Positions 1 to 6,164 of a stretch of DNA of 21,653 nucleotides are shown here, in pieces. The stretch is from an uncultured Clostridia bacterium (GTDB lineage: Bacteria > Bacillota > Clostridia > Oscillospirales > Oscillospiraceae): assembly GCA_947383645.1 (NCBI GenBank), contig CANDEH010000034.1, forward strand, positions 1 to 21,653, given 5' to 3'. The notes below the pieces were generated by a model. It was not told the origin of the DNA. It worked only from the letters and a program-made list of their open reading frames with translations, and made no database searches. A program made the translations under genes and the position numbers. The first letter of the stretch is position 1; each line of letters opens with the position of its first letter.

Positions 1-776
1 ATGTTCTCCATGCTCCGGCCGGTGACAGCCACCTTCCGCTTGTTGGCGGCGGCGGCGTCGATGACCTGCTGAATCCGGTGAATGTTGGAGGCGAAGGTGG
101 TGACGATGATCCGCTGCCTGCACCCGGTGAAGAGCCGGTCGAAGGTCTTGCCCACGGTCCGCTCGCTCATGGTGTACCCCGGCCGCTCCACGTTGGTAGA
201 GTCCGCCAGCAGCGCCAGCACCCCCTCCCGGCCCAGCTCGCCGAAGCGGCCCAGGTCGATCACATCCCCGTCGATGGGGGTGGAGTCGATCTTGAAGTCG
301 CCGGTGTGGACGATAACGCCCATGTCGGTGTGGATGGCGAAGGATACGGAGTCGGCGATGGAGTGGTTCACATGGATGAACTCCACGTAGAACTTCCCCA
401 CCCGGATCATCTCCCCGGCCTCCACGGTGATGAGCTTGGTCTGCTTTGTAAGGCCGTGCTCCTCCAGCTTCAGCTTGATGAGCCCCGCGGTGAGGCGGGT
501 GCAGTAGATGGGCATGTTGACCTGCTTGAGGATATAGGGGATGGAGCCGATGTGGTCCTCGTGACCGTGGGTGATGAAGAGACCCCGGATGCGGTTTCTC
601 TGCTTCACCAGGTACGTCACGTCGGGGATCACCAGATCCACGCCGTACATGTCGTCCCCGGGGAAGCCCATGCCGCAGTCCACCACGATCAGCTCCCCGC
701 CGTACTCGTACACGGTCATGTTCTTGCCGATCTCGTCCAGTCCGCCCAAGGGGATAATTTTCATTTTTTCTGCCAA
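1..776 (-). CDS. rnj: Ribonuclease J, N-terminal part (cut by window edge)
   Basis: This is the metallo-beta-lactamase/beta-CASP ribonuclease J, which makes endonucleolytic cuts and 5'-3' exonucleolytic decay of mRNA and matures rRNA in Firmicutes. About 258 codons are present; the remainder lies beyond base 1 (the frame runs off at ...VTGRSMENI, a typical beta-CASP segment). Visible signs are the start-proximal LGGLDEIGKN motif, the zinc-binding HGHEDH motif (ITHGHEDHIGS, about residue 80) and the later HTGDFKID and LLADSTNVE motifs. I place the start at a TTG at 776 because an AGGAG (786-790, minus strand) sits 9 bases upstream and a stop codon lies just before it. The ATG at 764 is the alternative but is about 21 bases from that site. 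Upstream on the same strand is gpr, separated by about 380 bases with its own promoter candidate. Identification is secure; rnjA versus rnjB cannot be decided. Confidence 0.95.
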   Translation of the reverse strand, partial: MAEKMKIIPLGGLDEIGKNMTVYEYGGELIVVDCGMGFPGDDMYGVDLVIPDVTYLVKQRNRIRGLFITHGHEDHIGSIPYILKQVNMPIYCTRLTAGLIKLKLEEHGLTKQTKLITVEAGEMIRVGKFYVEFIHVNHSIADSVSFAIHTDMGVIVHTGDFKIDSTPIDGDVIDLGRFGELGREGVLALLADSTNVERPGYTMSERTVGKTFDRLFTGCRQRIIVTTFASNIHRIQQVIDAAAANKRKVAVTGRSMEN

Positions 777-1043
777 ACAGTTTCACTCCTTTTTTCCATT
801 TCAGATTATGTAGGGAAAGAGTGGAGCCGCCGAAGCGGCCTTGAGAGGCGCACAAAAACCGCGCGCCAACACAGGAAGGCCATCCCTGGCCGCGCACCCC
901 GATTCGTGCGCGGCGGCGATGAGGGCTCCTCCCTGCCGGTGCTTTCCCTTCTCCTCTATATGTATCTATTTTTGTCGCGGGGGCGCCCACAACGCCTCTG
1001 CGAAACAAACGTTCTTTAGCCGGAATGTCCGGCGGCTGTGGAT

Positions 1044-1072
1044 AGTATAGCACAAAAGAATCGGTTTGTACA
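1044..1072 (-). promoter_or_regulatory. Probable promoter for rnj
   Basis: On the minus strand, TGTACA (1067-1072) lies 17 bases before TATACT (1044-1049). The -10 element matches the housekeeping consensus at five of six bases and the -35 at four of six. It would start transcription near 1037 and give a long leader. Confidence 0.5.
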
Positions 1073-1099
1073 CAAAATTTTTCCGCCGCTGCGTTTGAA

Positions 1100-1136
1100 G
1101 CCTCTTTCGGCAGTGCGCCGCACCGCCGAAAGAGGC
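1100..1136 (-). terminator. Hairpin 3' of gpr, possible terminator
   Basis: A perfect 12-bp inverted repeat (GCCTCTTTCGGC at 1100-1111 and its complement at 1125-1136) with a 13-base loop begins 23 bases after the gpr stop. The downstream side on the minus strand (TTCAAACGC) is not U-rich, so it may be a weak or Rho-assisted terminator, or simply a palindromic repeat. Confidence 0.45.
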
Positions 1137-1158
1137 TCCTGTATCCACAGCCTGCCGT

Positions 1159-2046
1159 TCACTCCAGCAGCGCGGTCAGATCTTCCACCGCAAGCCCCGG
1201 CTGAAGCGCCAGACTTATCCCATAGCCCAAAATTTTGGCGATCTCTGCCACCTGCGCGTCCACATCCTTGGGCGTCACAAACAGCGACGTCCCACGCTCC
1301 CCCAGATCCTCTGGCGGTTCCGTTCCCTCCCTGTCCCCCAACAGGTCCAACGCCAGCGTCGCCGCGTCCACCACCGTGGGCACGCCGATGGAGATCACCG
1401 GCACGCCCAGGAGATCCTCGTTCAATGCCAGCCGGCGGTTTCCCACGCCGCTGCCGGGGATAATCCCCGTGTTGCTCAGCTGGATGGTGGTGCAGAGGCG
1501 GTGGAGGCTGCGGGCGGCCAGGGCGTCGATCACCACCACCGCCGCGCACTCCGACGCCTGGGCCAGCCCCCGGACCCACTCCGCGGACTCCAGACCCGTG
1601 GTGCCCAGAACCCCTGCCGCCGCCGCCGAGGTGGGGCGGAAGTCCGGCAGCACCTCCTTCAGATGCCGGGTGATTAAAAGGTGATCCACGGCCAGAGGAC
1701 CCACTGCGTCCGGGGTCATGGCCCGGTTTCCCAGGCCCGCCACAAACACCGGCCCATCCTCCGGCAGCAGCTCCCCCAGCTCCTCCGACAGAGCCTTTAC
1801 CGCCGGCAGAAACTGCCCGGAGCGGTGGGCGAAGTAGGGGGAGAGATCCACCGTCCGGTAGGAGCCCACCGGCTTTCCCAGGGCCTGGGCTCCCTCCGGA
1901 TCCAGAATGTCCACCCGGGTGACCGGGAAGCCCCGCCGCTGCCGCTCCCGGGCCCGGACGCCCCGGAGCTTTGTTGTCTCCCCCGCCCGCTCCCGGTAGA
2001 GCTCCCGGGCCTCCACCGCTAAATCTGTCCTGCGCTGCTGTGTCAC
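1159..2046 (-). CDS. gpr: GPR germination protease (small acid-soluble spore protein protease)
   Basis: This is the A25-family endopeptidase that degrades DNA-protecting small acid-soluble proteins when spores germinate. It shows that the host makes endospores. The 295-residue product has the conserved RTDLAVEA segment at residues 6-13, around which the family's zymogen is autoprocessed, the VDLSPYFAHRS region, FVAGLGNRAMTPDAVGPLAVD, the TSAAAAGVLGTTG segment and the LSNTGIIPGSGVGNRR block. The start is GTG at 2046, with GGGAGG (2057-2062) 10 bases upstream. The propeptide before RTDLA is only five residues, shorter than in Bacillus, and no alternative in-frame start is seen upstream. It is divergent from rpsT. 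In relatives the gene is transcribed in the forespore by sigma-G; a weak candidate promoter is listed separately. Confidence 0.96.
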   Translation of the reverse strand: MTQQRRTDLAVEARELYRERAGETTKLRGVRARERQRRGFPVTRVDILDPEGAQALGKPVGSYRTVDLSPYFAHRSGQFLPAVKALSEELGELLPEDGPVFVAGLGNRAMTPDAVGPLAVDHLLITRHLKEVLPDFRPTSAAAAGVLGTTGLESAEWVRGLAQASECAAVVVIDALAARSLHRLCTTIQLSNTGIIPGSGVGNRRLALNEDLLGVPVISIGVPTVVDAATLALDLLGDREGTEPPEDLGERGTSLFVTPKDVDAQVAEIAKILGYGISLALQPGLAVEDLTALLE

Positions 2047-2090
2047 TTGTGACGCGCCTCCCTTTTGGCTACAAGATGTAGTGTGCCGGG

Positions 2091-2121
2091 ACTATTTTTC
2101 GCGGGGGGAGAAAATTTATGC
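2091..2121 (-). promoter_or_regulatory. Weak sigma-G/F-like promoter candidate for gpr
   Basis: On the minus strand GCATAAA (2115-2121) is followed after 17 bases by AAATAGT (2091-2097). The first element fits the forespore sigma -35 pattern well; the second fits the -10 pattern only partly. It is proposed because gpr is normally a forespore gene. Confidence 0.2.
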
Positions 2122-2151
2122 GAAAAAAGCGGAGGAATCTTGAAAAAAGAC

Positions 2152-2180
2152 TTGCAAAAAGAGGGAAACCATGCTAAAAT
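2152..2180 (+). promoter_or_regulatory. Promoter of rpsT
   Basis: TTGCAA (2152-2157), a 17-base spacer and TAAAAT (2175-2180), with TG one base before the -10 (extended -10). This is a strong vegetative promoter. The rpsT leader that follows contains a self-complementary segment around 2192-2215 (GGAGGAGCAGCGTCCTCC). Confidence 0.8.
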
Positions 2181-2241
2181 ACCATTCTGCGTGGAGGAGC
2201 AGCGTCCTCCCGTGAATTTCCCATTGGAGGAGGTGTTTGGT

Positions 2242-2502
2242 TTGCCGAATATCAAGTCTGCTAAGAAGCGCGTTCTGGTGGCGCAGGCCCGCAATGCCCG
2301 CAACAAAGCCAACCGCAGCGCGCTGAAGACCGCGATCAAGAAGTTTGAGGCTGCTGCCGCGGAAGGCAAGCGCACCGAGGCCGAGGGCGCTTACAAAGCC
2401 GCAGTAAAGATGGTCGATCAGAGCGTGCGCAAGGGCGTGCTGCACAAGAACAATGCCGCCCACAAGAAGAGCGCCATGACCATTAAGCTGAATAAAATCT
2501 AA
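2242..2502 (+). CDS. rpsT: 30S ribosomal protein S20
   Basis: This is small-subunit protein S20, which binds 16S rRNA early in 30S assembly. The 86-residue product starts (M)PNIKSAKKRV and is rich in Lys, Arg and Ala, with the expected all-helical layout and the C-terminal HKNNAAHKKSAMT segment. Length is normal for the family. The start is a TTG at 2242, chosen because AGGAGG (2228-2233) is 8 bases upstream and the protein then begins exactly where S20 homologues begin. A GTG nine bases earlier is too close to that site. The TTG start is worth noting for a ribosomal protein; in enterobacteria S20 also uses a non-AUG (UUG) start that takes part in autoregulation. The gene is monocistronic, with its own promoter and a strong terminator. 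Confidence 0.97.
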   Translation: MPNIKSAKKRVLVAQARNARNKANRSALKTAIKKFEAAAAEGKRTEAEGAYKAAVKMVDQSVRKGVLHKNNAAHKKSAMTIKLNKI

Positions 2503-2514
2503 CGAATCCGGGCG

Positions 2515-2550
2515 GGGAGACGAAAGGTATGCTTTCGTCTCCCTGTTTTT
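2515..2550 (+). terminator. Rho-independent terminator of rpsT
   Basis: GGGAGACGAAAG (2515-2526) pairs with CTTTCGTCTCCC (2532-2543) across a 5-base loop and is followed by TGTTTTT. It begins 13 bases after the rpsT stop. Confidence 0.93.
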
Positions 2551-2697
2551 CTGCCTGCCGGCGGTCCGTCAGAGTGACGCGGCGTCCGGATCCCGTACCG
2601 GCGGGCCGGCGCTGCCAAGGAACCTTTTGGCGCGCGGTATTCCCGGGAGTCTCTCCCCGCGTCCGGAAAAATCAGCGTGCTCCGCAGGCGCCGGCTG

Positions 2698-2726
2698 TTG
2701 CGGCAGCGGCAAATCTATGGTATTCT
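2698..2726 (+). promoter_or_regulatory. Promoter of the RNA methyltransferase gene
   Basis: TTGCGG (2698-2703), a 17-base spacer and TATTCT (2721-2726). The -10 is framed by a short inverted repeat (CTATGG at 2715-2720, CCATAG at 2731-2736) that could be an operator or chance. Bases 2551-2697 upstream hold nothing recognisable. Confidence 0.6.
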
Positions 2727-2760
2727 ATCGCCATAGACAAACACGACAGGAGGGCCAGAT

Positions 2761-3873
2761 ATGGTAACTTATGTCATCCCCTGTCTCTTCGGCCTGGAGG
2801 GCCTGGTGGGAGACGAGATCCGCCGGCTGGGGCCGGAGGACGTGCAGGTGGAGAACGGAAAGGTTCTCTGCCGGGGCGGGATCGCGGATCTTCCCCGGCT
2901 GAATATCAACCTCCGCTGCGGCGAGCGGGTACTCCTTCAGCTGGCCCGCTTCACCGCCCGGGACTTCGACAGCCTCTTCGAGGGGGCGAGGTCCGTCCCC
3001 TGGGAGGACTACATCCCCCGGGAGGGCCAGTTCCCGGTGAAGGGGCACAGCCTGAACTCCCAGCTCCACTCCGTCCCCGCCTGTCAGAGCATTGTGAAGA
3101 AGGCCGCCGCGGAGCGCCTGGGGACAAAATACGGCCTCCGGACCCTGCCGGAGACCGGGGAGAAGTACCAGATCCAGTTTGCCATCATGGGCGACGAGGT
3201 GACGCTCTGCCTGGACACCTCCGGTCCCGGCCTCCACAAGCGGGGCTACCGGGCGGTGGGGGTGGAGGCCCCGCTGCGGGAGACGCTGGCCGCGGCTATG
3301 GTGACCATAGCCCGCTTCCGGGGGAAGGACCCCCTCCGGGACCCCTTCTGCGGAAGCGGTACCATCCCCATCGAGGCGGCCCTCATCGCTAAAAACCGCG
3401 CCCCCGGCCTGGACCGGCGCTTCGACGCCCAGCGCTGGGCCGCGGTGCCCCAGAGCGCCTGGCTTGCCGCCGCGGAGGAGGCCATGGACCGGGAATTTGA
3501 GGGGCCATACGACATCTGGGGCGGGGACATCAGCCCCAGGGCTGTAGCCATCGCCCGGGAGAACGCCCGGAAGGCCGGGGTGGAGGACGTCGTCCGCTTC
3601 GACCAGGCCGACGCCAGGGCCCTCCGGGTCTCCGGGGAGTACGGGCAGATTGTCACCAACCCGCCCTACGGCCAGCGGCTCCTGGAGAAGGAGGAGGCGG
3701 AGGCCCTCTACCGGGCCTTCGGGGAGGTCTACCGTACCGTCCCCCCAAAGTGGCGGGTGCTGATCCTCTCCAGTCATCCGGCGTTTGAGAAGTGCTTCGG
3801 CCGGCGCTCGGACAAAAAGCGCAAGCTCTACAACGGCATGATAAAGTGTGATCTGCACATCTTCCAGCGATAA
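2761..3873 (+). CDS. THUMP-domain class I SAM-dependent 23S rRNA methyltransferase (RlmL/YpsC family)
   Basis: The protein is expected to methylate a guanine base of large-subunit rRNA with S-adenosylmethionine. In its 370 residues an N-terminal ferredoxin-like/THUMP RNA-binding region (about 1-155) precedes a Rossmann methyltransferase domain. That domain has motif I DPFCGSGT (194-201) and the N6/N2-methylase catalytic motif TNPPYG (299-304). The length matches the single-enzyme Firmicutes form; the E. coli RlmKL fusion is about twice as long. ATG 2761 has AGGAGG (2748-2753) 7 bases upstream. The gene is monocistronic between its promoter and a double hairpin. The exact target (G2445-type N2 methylation versus another site) is by family analogy only. 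Confidence 0.92.
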   Translation: MVTYVIPCLFGLEGLVGDEIRRLGPEDVQVENGKVLCRGGIADLPRLNINLRCGERVLLQLARFTARDFDSLFEGARSVPWEDYIPREGQFPVKGHSLNSQLHSVPACQSIVKKAAAERLGTKYGLRTLPETGEKYQIQFAIMGDEVTLCLDTSGPGLHKRGYRAVGVEAPLRETLAAAMVTIARFRGKDPLRDPFCGSGTIPIEAALIAKNRAPGLDRRFDAQRWAAVPQSAWLAAAEEAMDREFEGPYDIWGGDISPRAVAIARENARKAGVEDVVRFDQADARALRVSGEYGQIVTNPPYGQRLLEKEEAEALYRAFGEVYRTVPPKWRVLILSSHPAFEKCFGRRSDKKRKLYNGMIKCDLHIFQR

Positions 3874-3878
3874 AATAT

Positions 3879-3973
3879 CTGCCGTCCCGGACGATTGCGG
3901 GACGGCAGGCGTCTGAGAGCTGTACTGGCAGCCGCGGTTATGATCCGACTGCCGGTACAGTTTCTGCTCTTTT
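3879..3973 (+). terminator. Two consecutive hairpins ending the methyltransferase transcript
   Basis: The first hairpin is a perfect 11-bp stem (CTGCCGTCCCG at 3879-3889 with 3898-3908), without a U-tract. The second pairs 3920-3931 with 3949-3960 (12 bp including one G-T wobble) and is followed by TTTCTGCTCTTTT. The second is the better intrinsic terminator. Confidence 0.7.
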
Positions 3974-4139
3974 CACTGTCCCTGTAGCCGGGAGAGCTTT
4001 TCAATCAGCCCCCGCAGATGCGAAATACTGTCGGCGTCCAGCAGCGCCTTTCCGTTCACGATTTTGTTGATATAGCTCTTGTTCTGCCCGATGGACAGGC
4101 TCATATCCCTGGCAGAAACACCCTTCTCCATACGCAGCT
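3973..4139 (-). pseudogene. Remnant of an XRE-family helix-turn-helix regulator
   Basis: On the minus strand a 52-codon open stretch (ATG at 4131, stop 3973-3975) reads MEKGVSARDMSLSIGQNKSY then INKIVNGKAL, the second half of a typical XRE/Cro helix-turn-helix domain. The frame is also open for the preceding QLR, which belongs to the same domain. After NGKAL a normal homologue would continue for some tens of residues. Here the sequence jumps to LLDADSISHLRGLIEKLSRL, which looks like the C-terminal tail of such regulators, so an internal deletion is likely. The N-terminal start of the domain is missing and no ribosome binding site is present. I read it as a dead fragment; a functional micro-regulator is unlikely. 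Confidence 0.65.
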
Positions 4140-4142
4140 GCC

Positions 4143-4280
4143 ATGGAAATTTTCAGGTACACCTACACAACCGATGAGCCGAATGAAAAAGATTGTCCGG
4201 ACTGCGGCGGAACCGGATACGACCCCAACGACGGCGGCCAGTGCGACCGCTGCGCGGGCACCGGAACGGTGGACCGCTGA
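4143..4280 (+). CDS. Possible 45-residue DnaJ-type zinc-finger mini-protein
   Basis: A short open frame begins MEIFRYTYTTDEPNEKD and then carries two CxxCxGxG-type knuckles, CPDCGGTG and CDRCAGTG, separated by YDPNDGGQ, ending TVDR. Four cysteines in this spacing form a complete Zn site as in the central domain of DnaJ and related small rubredoxin-like proteins. The composition is not that of random sequence. Against it: there is no clear Shine-Dalgarno sequence, the start abuts the decayed XRE remnant on the other strand, and the stop codon lies inside a large palindrome (4278-4327). It may be an intact mini-gene, or the end of a longer protein whose front was lost at the same junction that truncated the regulator. 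Confidence 0.4.
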   Translation: MEIFRYTYTTDEPNEKDCPDCGGTGYDPNDGGQCDRCAGTGTVDR

Positions 4281-4327
4281 CAGACGGAGAGCTCCCGGAT
4301 CTGTATCCGAGAGCTCTCCGTCTGTCA
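4278..4327. repeat. Large palindrome with GAGCTC core, copy 1
   Basis: A perfect 17-bp inverted repeat (4278-4294 with 4311-4327) encloses GGAT-CTGT-ATCC, making a hairpin of about 22 pairs. The inner part (agagctc-C-GGATCTGTATCC-gagctct) recurs at 4491-4520. There is no U-tract on the plus side; on the minus strand a T6 run precedes it. Confidence 0.8.
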
Positions 4328-4361
4328 AAAAAGACAATAGAGTTTCAACGGCGGTAAGGAG

Positions 4362-4400
4362 GATAGTGTGAAAGGAACCCAAGAGGGGTTCCTTTCGCGT
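4362..4400. repeat. GATAGTGTGAAAGG...CCTTTCGCG palindrome, copy 1
   Basis: The element starts GATAGTGTGAAAGG and ends CCTTTCGCGT. The stem AAAGGAACCC (4371-4380) pairs with GGGTTCCTTT (4386-4395) over loop AAGAG. It has the same flanks as the element at 5614-5648 but a different, still complementary stem interior. Confidence 0.8.
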
Positions 4401-4422
4401 TAAATCAACCCGCCGCAGCGAC

Positions 4423-4492
4423 AAATTGTGGCCGATGGCCACAATTTGCCTCAGCTTGCCAAAAAACCCGCCTGGTTTTTTGGCAAGCTGAG
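4423..4492. repeat. Two-part palindromic repeat (GCCACAATTTG + CTCAGCTTG modules), copy 1
   Basis: Module one is an 11-bp perfect stem (4423-4433 with 4437-4447, loop GAT). Module two is a 19-bp perfect stem (CTCAGCTTGCCAAAAAACC at 4450-4468 with 4474-4492, 5-base loop). Related two-part elements occur at 11361-11413 and, inverted, at 14752-14822. Confidence 0.85.
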
Positions 4493-4524
4493 AGCTCCTG
4501 GATCTGTATCCGGGAGCTCTTTTT
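4491..4524 (+). terminator. Terminator-like palindrome with GAGCTC core, copy 2
   Basis: AGAGCTCCTGGAT (4491-4503) pairs with ATCCGGGAGCTCT (4508-4520), loop CTGT, followed by TTTTT on the plus strand. It has the form of an intrinsic terminator but no gene precedes it directly. It shares its core with 4278-4327, so it may be a repeat that works as a transcriptional insulator upstream of the lipid kinase gene. Confidence 0.6.
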
Positions 4525-4607
4525 GCAAAAAACAGAATTGGATCTTCCTTTTTTTGTCGAGAAGCGGTATAGTGTAGACAGAAGCTGATGGAAGGGGGAG
4601 CGGATCC

Positions 4608-5561
4608 ATGCGGCACATCCTGATTATCAACCCCAACGCCGGCAAGCGAAACAGCACCACCGCCCTGATGGAGATGGCCAAGGGCCTTAGAGTCCGGCAC
4701 GGCCTGGACTGTACCTGTATCCTCACCCAGCGGCCCGGCCACGCCCTGGAGACCTGCCGCTCCCTGGCCGCCAGCGGCGCCTCGGTGCGGTTCTACGCCT
4801 GCGGCGGCGACGGCACAGTAAACGAGGTGGCCAACGCCATCGCCGGCCTCCCCAACGCGGCCATGACCTGCGTCCCCACGGGTACCGGCAACGACTTCCT
4901 CAAGAACTTCGGGCCGGAGATGGCCCCGCGCTTCCGGGAGCTGGAACAGCTCTGGAGCGGCCCCGCCTTCCCCCTGGACGCCATCGACTGCAACGGCCGT
5001 CTGGCTCTCACCATCGCCTGCGCCGGCTTCGACGCCCGGGTGGCCCGGGACGTCCACACCTACGGCAACAGCCGTCTGCTGCCGGGAAAGAGCAGCTATG
5101 TGGCCTCCCTGGCGGTGAACTTCCTCCTGCGCCCCCTGTGCCAGCGATGGCGGGTATTTTTAGATGGGGAGGAGCAGGGGGCGGGGGAGTACGTGCTCAT
5201 CGCCGCCTGCAACGGGCGGTACTACGGCGGGGGCTTCCTGCCGGTGCCCCAGGCCCGGATGGACGACGGCGTGCTCCACACCATGATCGTTACAAGGGCC
5301 AGCCGGGGGGACTTTCTCCGCTTCGTGGGCCCCTACTCGGTGGGGGACTACCACAAGGCCCCGGGTATCGCCCGGGTGGTCACCGCCCGGGAGGTGCGCA
5401 TCGAGGGCTTGGATGCCGATGTGGTCACCTGCCTGGACGGGGAGATTATTACCGCTCCCTCGGTGGTCCTGCGTCTGAGCGGCAAGCGGGTGAATTTCTT
5501 CGGTCCCTCGGGCTGTACCCCCAATGCCACAGCCCACGTTCCAGGTGGCGCGGCCACATAG
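4608..5561 (+). CDS. Diacylglycerol kinase-family lipid kinase (DgkB/YegS type)
   Basis: A soluble ATP-dependent lipid kinase of the DAGK catalytic family, probably recycling diacylglycerol to phosphatidic acid at the membrane face. The 317 residues show the N-terminal IINPNAGK motif (6-13), the nucleotide-binding GGDGTVNEV (66-74) and PTGTGNDF (90-97). The C-terminal half is a beta-sandwich with CNGRYYGGGF and the DADVVTCLDGE segment. Length is usual. ATG 4608 follows GGGGGAG with suitable spacing. A possible -10 (TATAGT, 4568-4573) lies upstream but its -35 is poor. The gene stands alone between palindromic repeats. Whether the substrate is diacylglycerol, sphingosine-like or another lipid cannot be read from the sequence. 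Confidence 0.88.
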   Translation: MRHILIINPNAGKRNSTTALMEMAKGLRVRHGLDCTCILTQRPGHALETCRSLAASGASVRFYACGGDGTVNEVANAIAGLPNAAMTCVPTGTGNDFLKNFGPEMAPRFRELEQLWSGPAFPLDAIDCNGRLALTIACAGFDARVARDVHTYGNSRLLPGKSSYVASLAVNFLLRPLCQRWRVFLDGEEQGAGEYVLIAACNGRYYGGGFLPVPQARMDDGVLHTMIVTRASRGDFLRFVGPYSVGDYHKAPGIARVVTAREVRIEGLDADVVTCLDGEIITAPSVVLRLSGKRVNFFGPSGCTPNATAHVPGGAAT

Positions 5562-5613
5562 AACTGCGTCCCGGTACACAGAGCAGTTTTATAGAACCTC
5601 TCTGTACGCGGGG

Positions 5614-5648
5614 GATAGTGTGAAAGGGGGTGAAGCCCCCTTTCGCGT
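5614..5648. repeat. GATAGTGTGAAAGG...CCTTTCGCG palindrome, copy 2
   Basis: It begins GATAGTGTGAAAGGGGG, has loop TGAAG and ends CCCCCTTTCGCGT. Outer bases equal those at 4362-4400, including the same wobble-paired TGTG/CGCG positions. The inner stem is G-C here where the first copy has AACCC/GGGTT. Confidence 0.8.
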
Positions 5649-5652
5649 GCAA

Positions 5653-5730
5653 TCGCCCGCCCGCAGGCGACCGATTTCGCCTACGGCGAAATCGGGTTCA
5701 CAAACGGGCAGAGCCCGTTTGTGAACATTT
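5653..5730. repeat. Hairpin series downstream of the lipid kinase gene
   Basis: Three perfect stems follow one another: TCGCC/GGCGA (5653-5670), CCGATTTCGCC/GGCGAAATCGG (5671-5695, loop TAC) and a 14-bp stem (5696-5709 with 5713-5726, loop AGA), the last followed by ATTTTG. They may end the kinase transcript but look like repeat modules. The gap 5562-5878 contains these, copy 2 of the GATAGTGTG element and the groES control region, and no gene. Confidence 0.75.
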
Positions 5731-5762
5731 TGTAAAACAGACGGTTTTTTCAAAATTTCCCC

Positions 5763-5791
5763 TTTACAAAACAGCTGTTTCGGGGTATGAT
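5763..5791 (+). promoter_or_regulatory. Promoter of groES-groEL
   Basis: TTTACA (5763-5768), a 17-base spacer and TATGAT (5786-5791): housekeeping sigma-type elements placed directly before the CIRCE operator, as in other HrcA-controlled groE operons. Confidence 0.85.
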
Positions 5792-5801
5792 ACCCACAGT
5801 G

Positions 5802-5828
5802 TTAGCACTCCGACAAAATGAGTGCTAA
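5802..5828 (+). promoter_or_regulatory. CIRCE operator (HrcA binding site)
   Basis: TTAGCACTC-N9-GAGTGCTAA with perfect arms (5802-5810 and 5820-5828), 11 bases after the -10 and therefore across the transcription start and early leader. This is the canonical heat-shock operator bound by repressor HrcA. No hrcA is in the window. Confidence 0.98.
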
Positions 5829-5878
5829 CACTGCAAACAAGTTTATCAAAAAATAAAACATATATGGAGGCATGAAAC

Positions 5879-6163
5879 ATGAAACTGATCCCTCTGGCAG
5901 ACCGCGTTGTGCTGAAGAAGATGGAGGCGGAGGAGACCACCAAGAGCGGCTTCATTCTGGTGGGCAGCGCCAAGGAGAAGCCCGACGTGGCCGAGGTGGT
6001 GTCTGTGGGCCCCGGCGGCATGGTGGACGGCAAGGAGGTCACCATGAGCGTGAAGCCCGGCGACAAGGTGCTCACCGAGAAGTACGGCGGCTCCACGGTA
6101 AAGGTGGACGGCGAGGAGTACCTGGTTGTCCGGCAGAGTGAAATCATCGCTATTGTAGAGTAA
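5879..6163 (+). CDS. groES: Co-chaperonin GroES (Hsp10)
   Basis: GroES is the seven-membered lid of the GroEL folding chamber in the cytoplasm. The 94-residue product has the N-terminal PLADRVVLKK strand, the mobile loop (EETTKSGFILVGSAKEKPD, about residues 18-36, with the hydrophobic FILV patch that docks on GroEL), the VGPGG segment and the VKPGDKVL...KYGG region. Length is standard. ATG 5879 has GGAGG (5866-5870) 8 bases upstream. It is first in the CIRCE-controlled operon with groEL, from which it is separated by an unusually long 240-base spacer. Confidence 0.98.
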   Translation: MKLIPLADRVVLKKMEAEETTKSGFILVGSAKEKPDVAEVVSVGPGGMVDGKEVTMSVKPGDKVLTEKYGGSTVKVDGEEYLVVRQSEIIAIVE

Positions 6164-6164
6164 T

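Larger units (their letters stand above)
777..1158 (-). other. Untranslated leader and intergenic region upstream of rnj
   Basis: This 382-base gap holds no convincing gene. On the minus strand it carries, in order, the gpr terminator-like hairpin (1100-1136), a promoter candidate (1044-1072), and then about 260 bases of probable rnj leader. The leader contains several GC-rich self-complementary stretches, for example GCCGC-TTCG-GCGGC near 825-840, and a purine-rich run near 930-960. A long structured leader is compatible with post-transcriptional control of rnj, but nothing in the sequence proves it. Confidence 0.4.

Noticed and set aside
998..1018. A LexA-box-like GAACGTTTGTTTC on the minus strand upstream of rnj
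   Set aside because: One half-site is mismatched, and rnj is not an expected SOS gene; one imperfect 12-mer is weak evidence.
2725..3858. A 377-codon minus-strand frame opposite the RNA methyltransferase
   Set aside because: The plus strand has intact methyltransferase motifs and signals; the minus frame has none.
4278..4524. A CRISPR array
   Set aside because: The repeated units are palindromes of differing type and spacing, without uniform direct repeats and spacers, and no cas genes are present.
4101..5057. A minus-strand frame of 318 codons over the repeat cluster and the lipid kinase
   Set aside because: Its readable parts come from translating the palindromic repeats (KKPGGFFGKLRQ-type peptides) and the shadow of the kinase gene.
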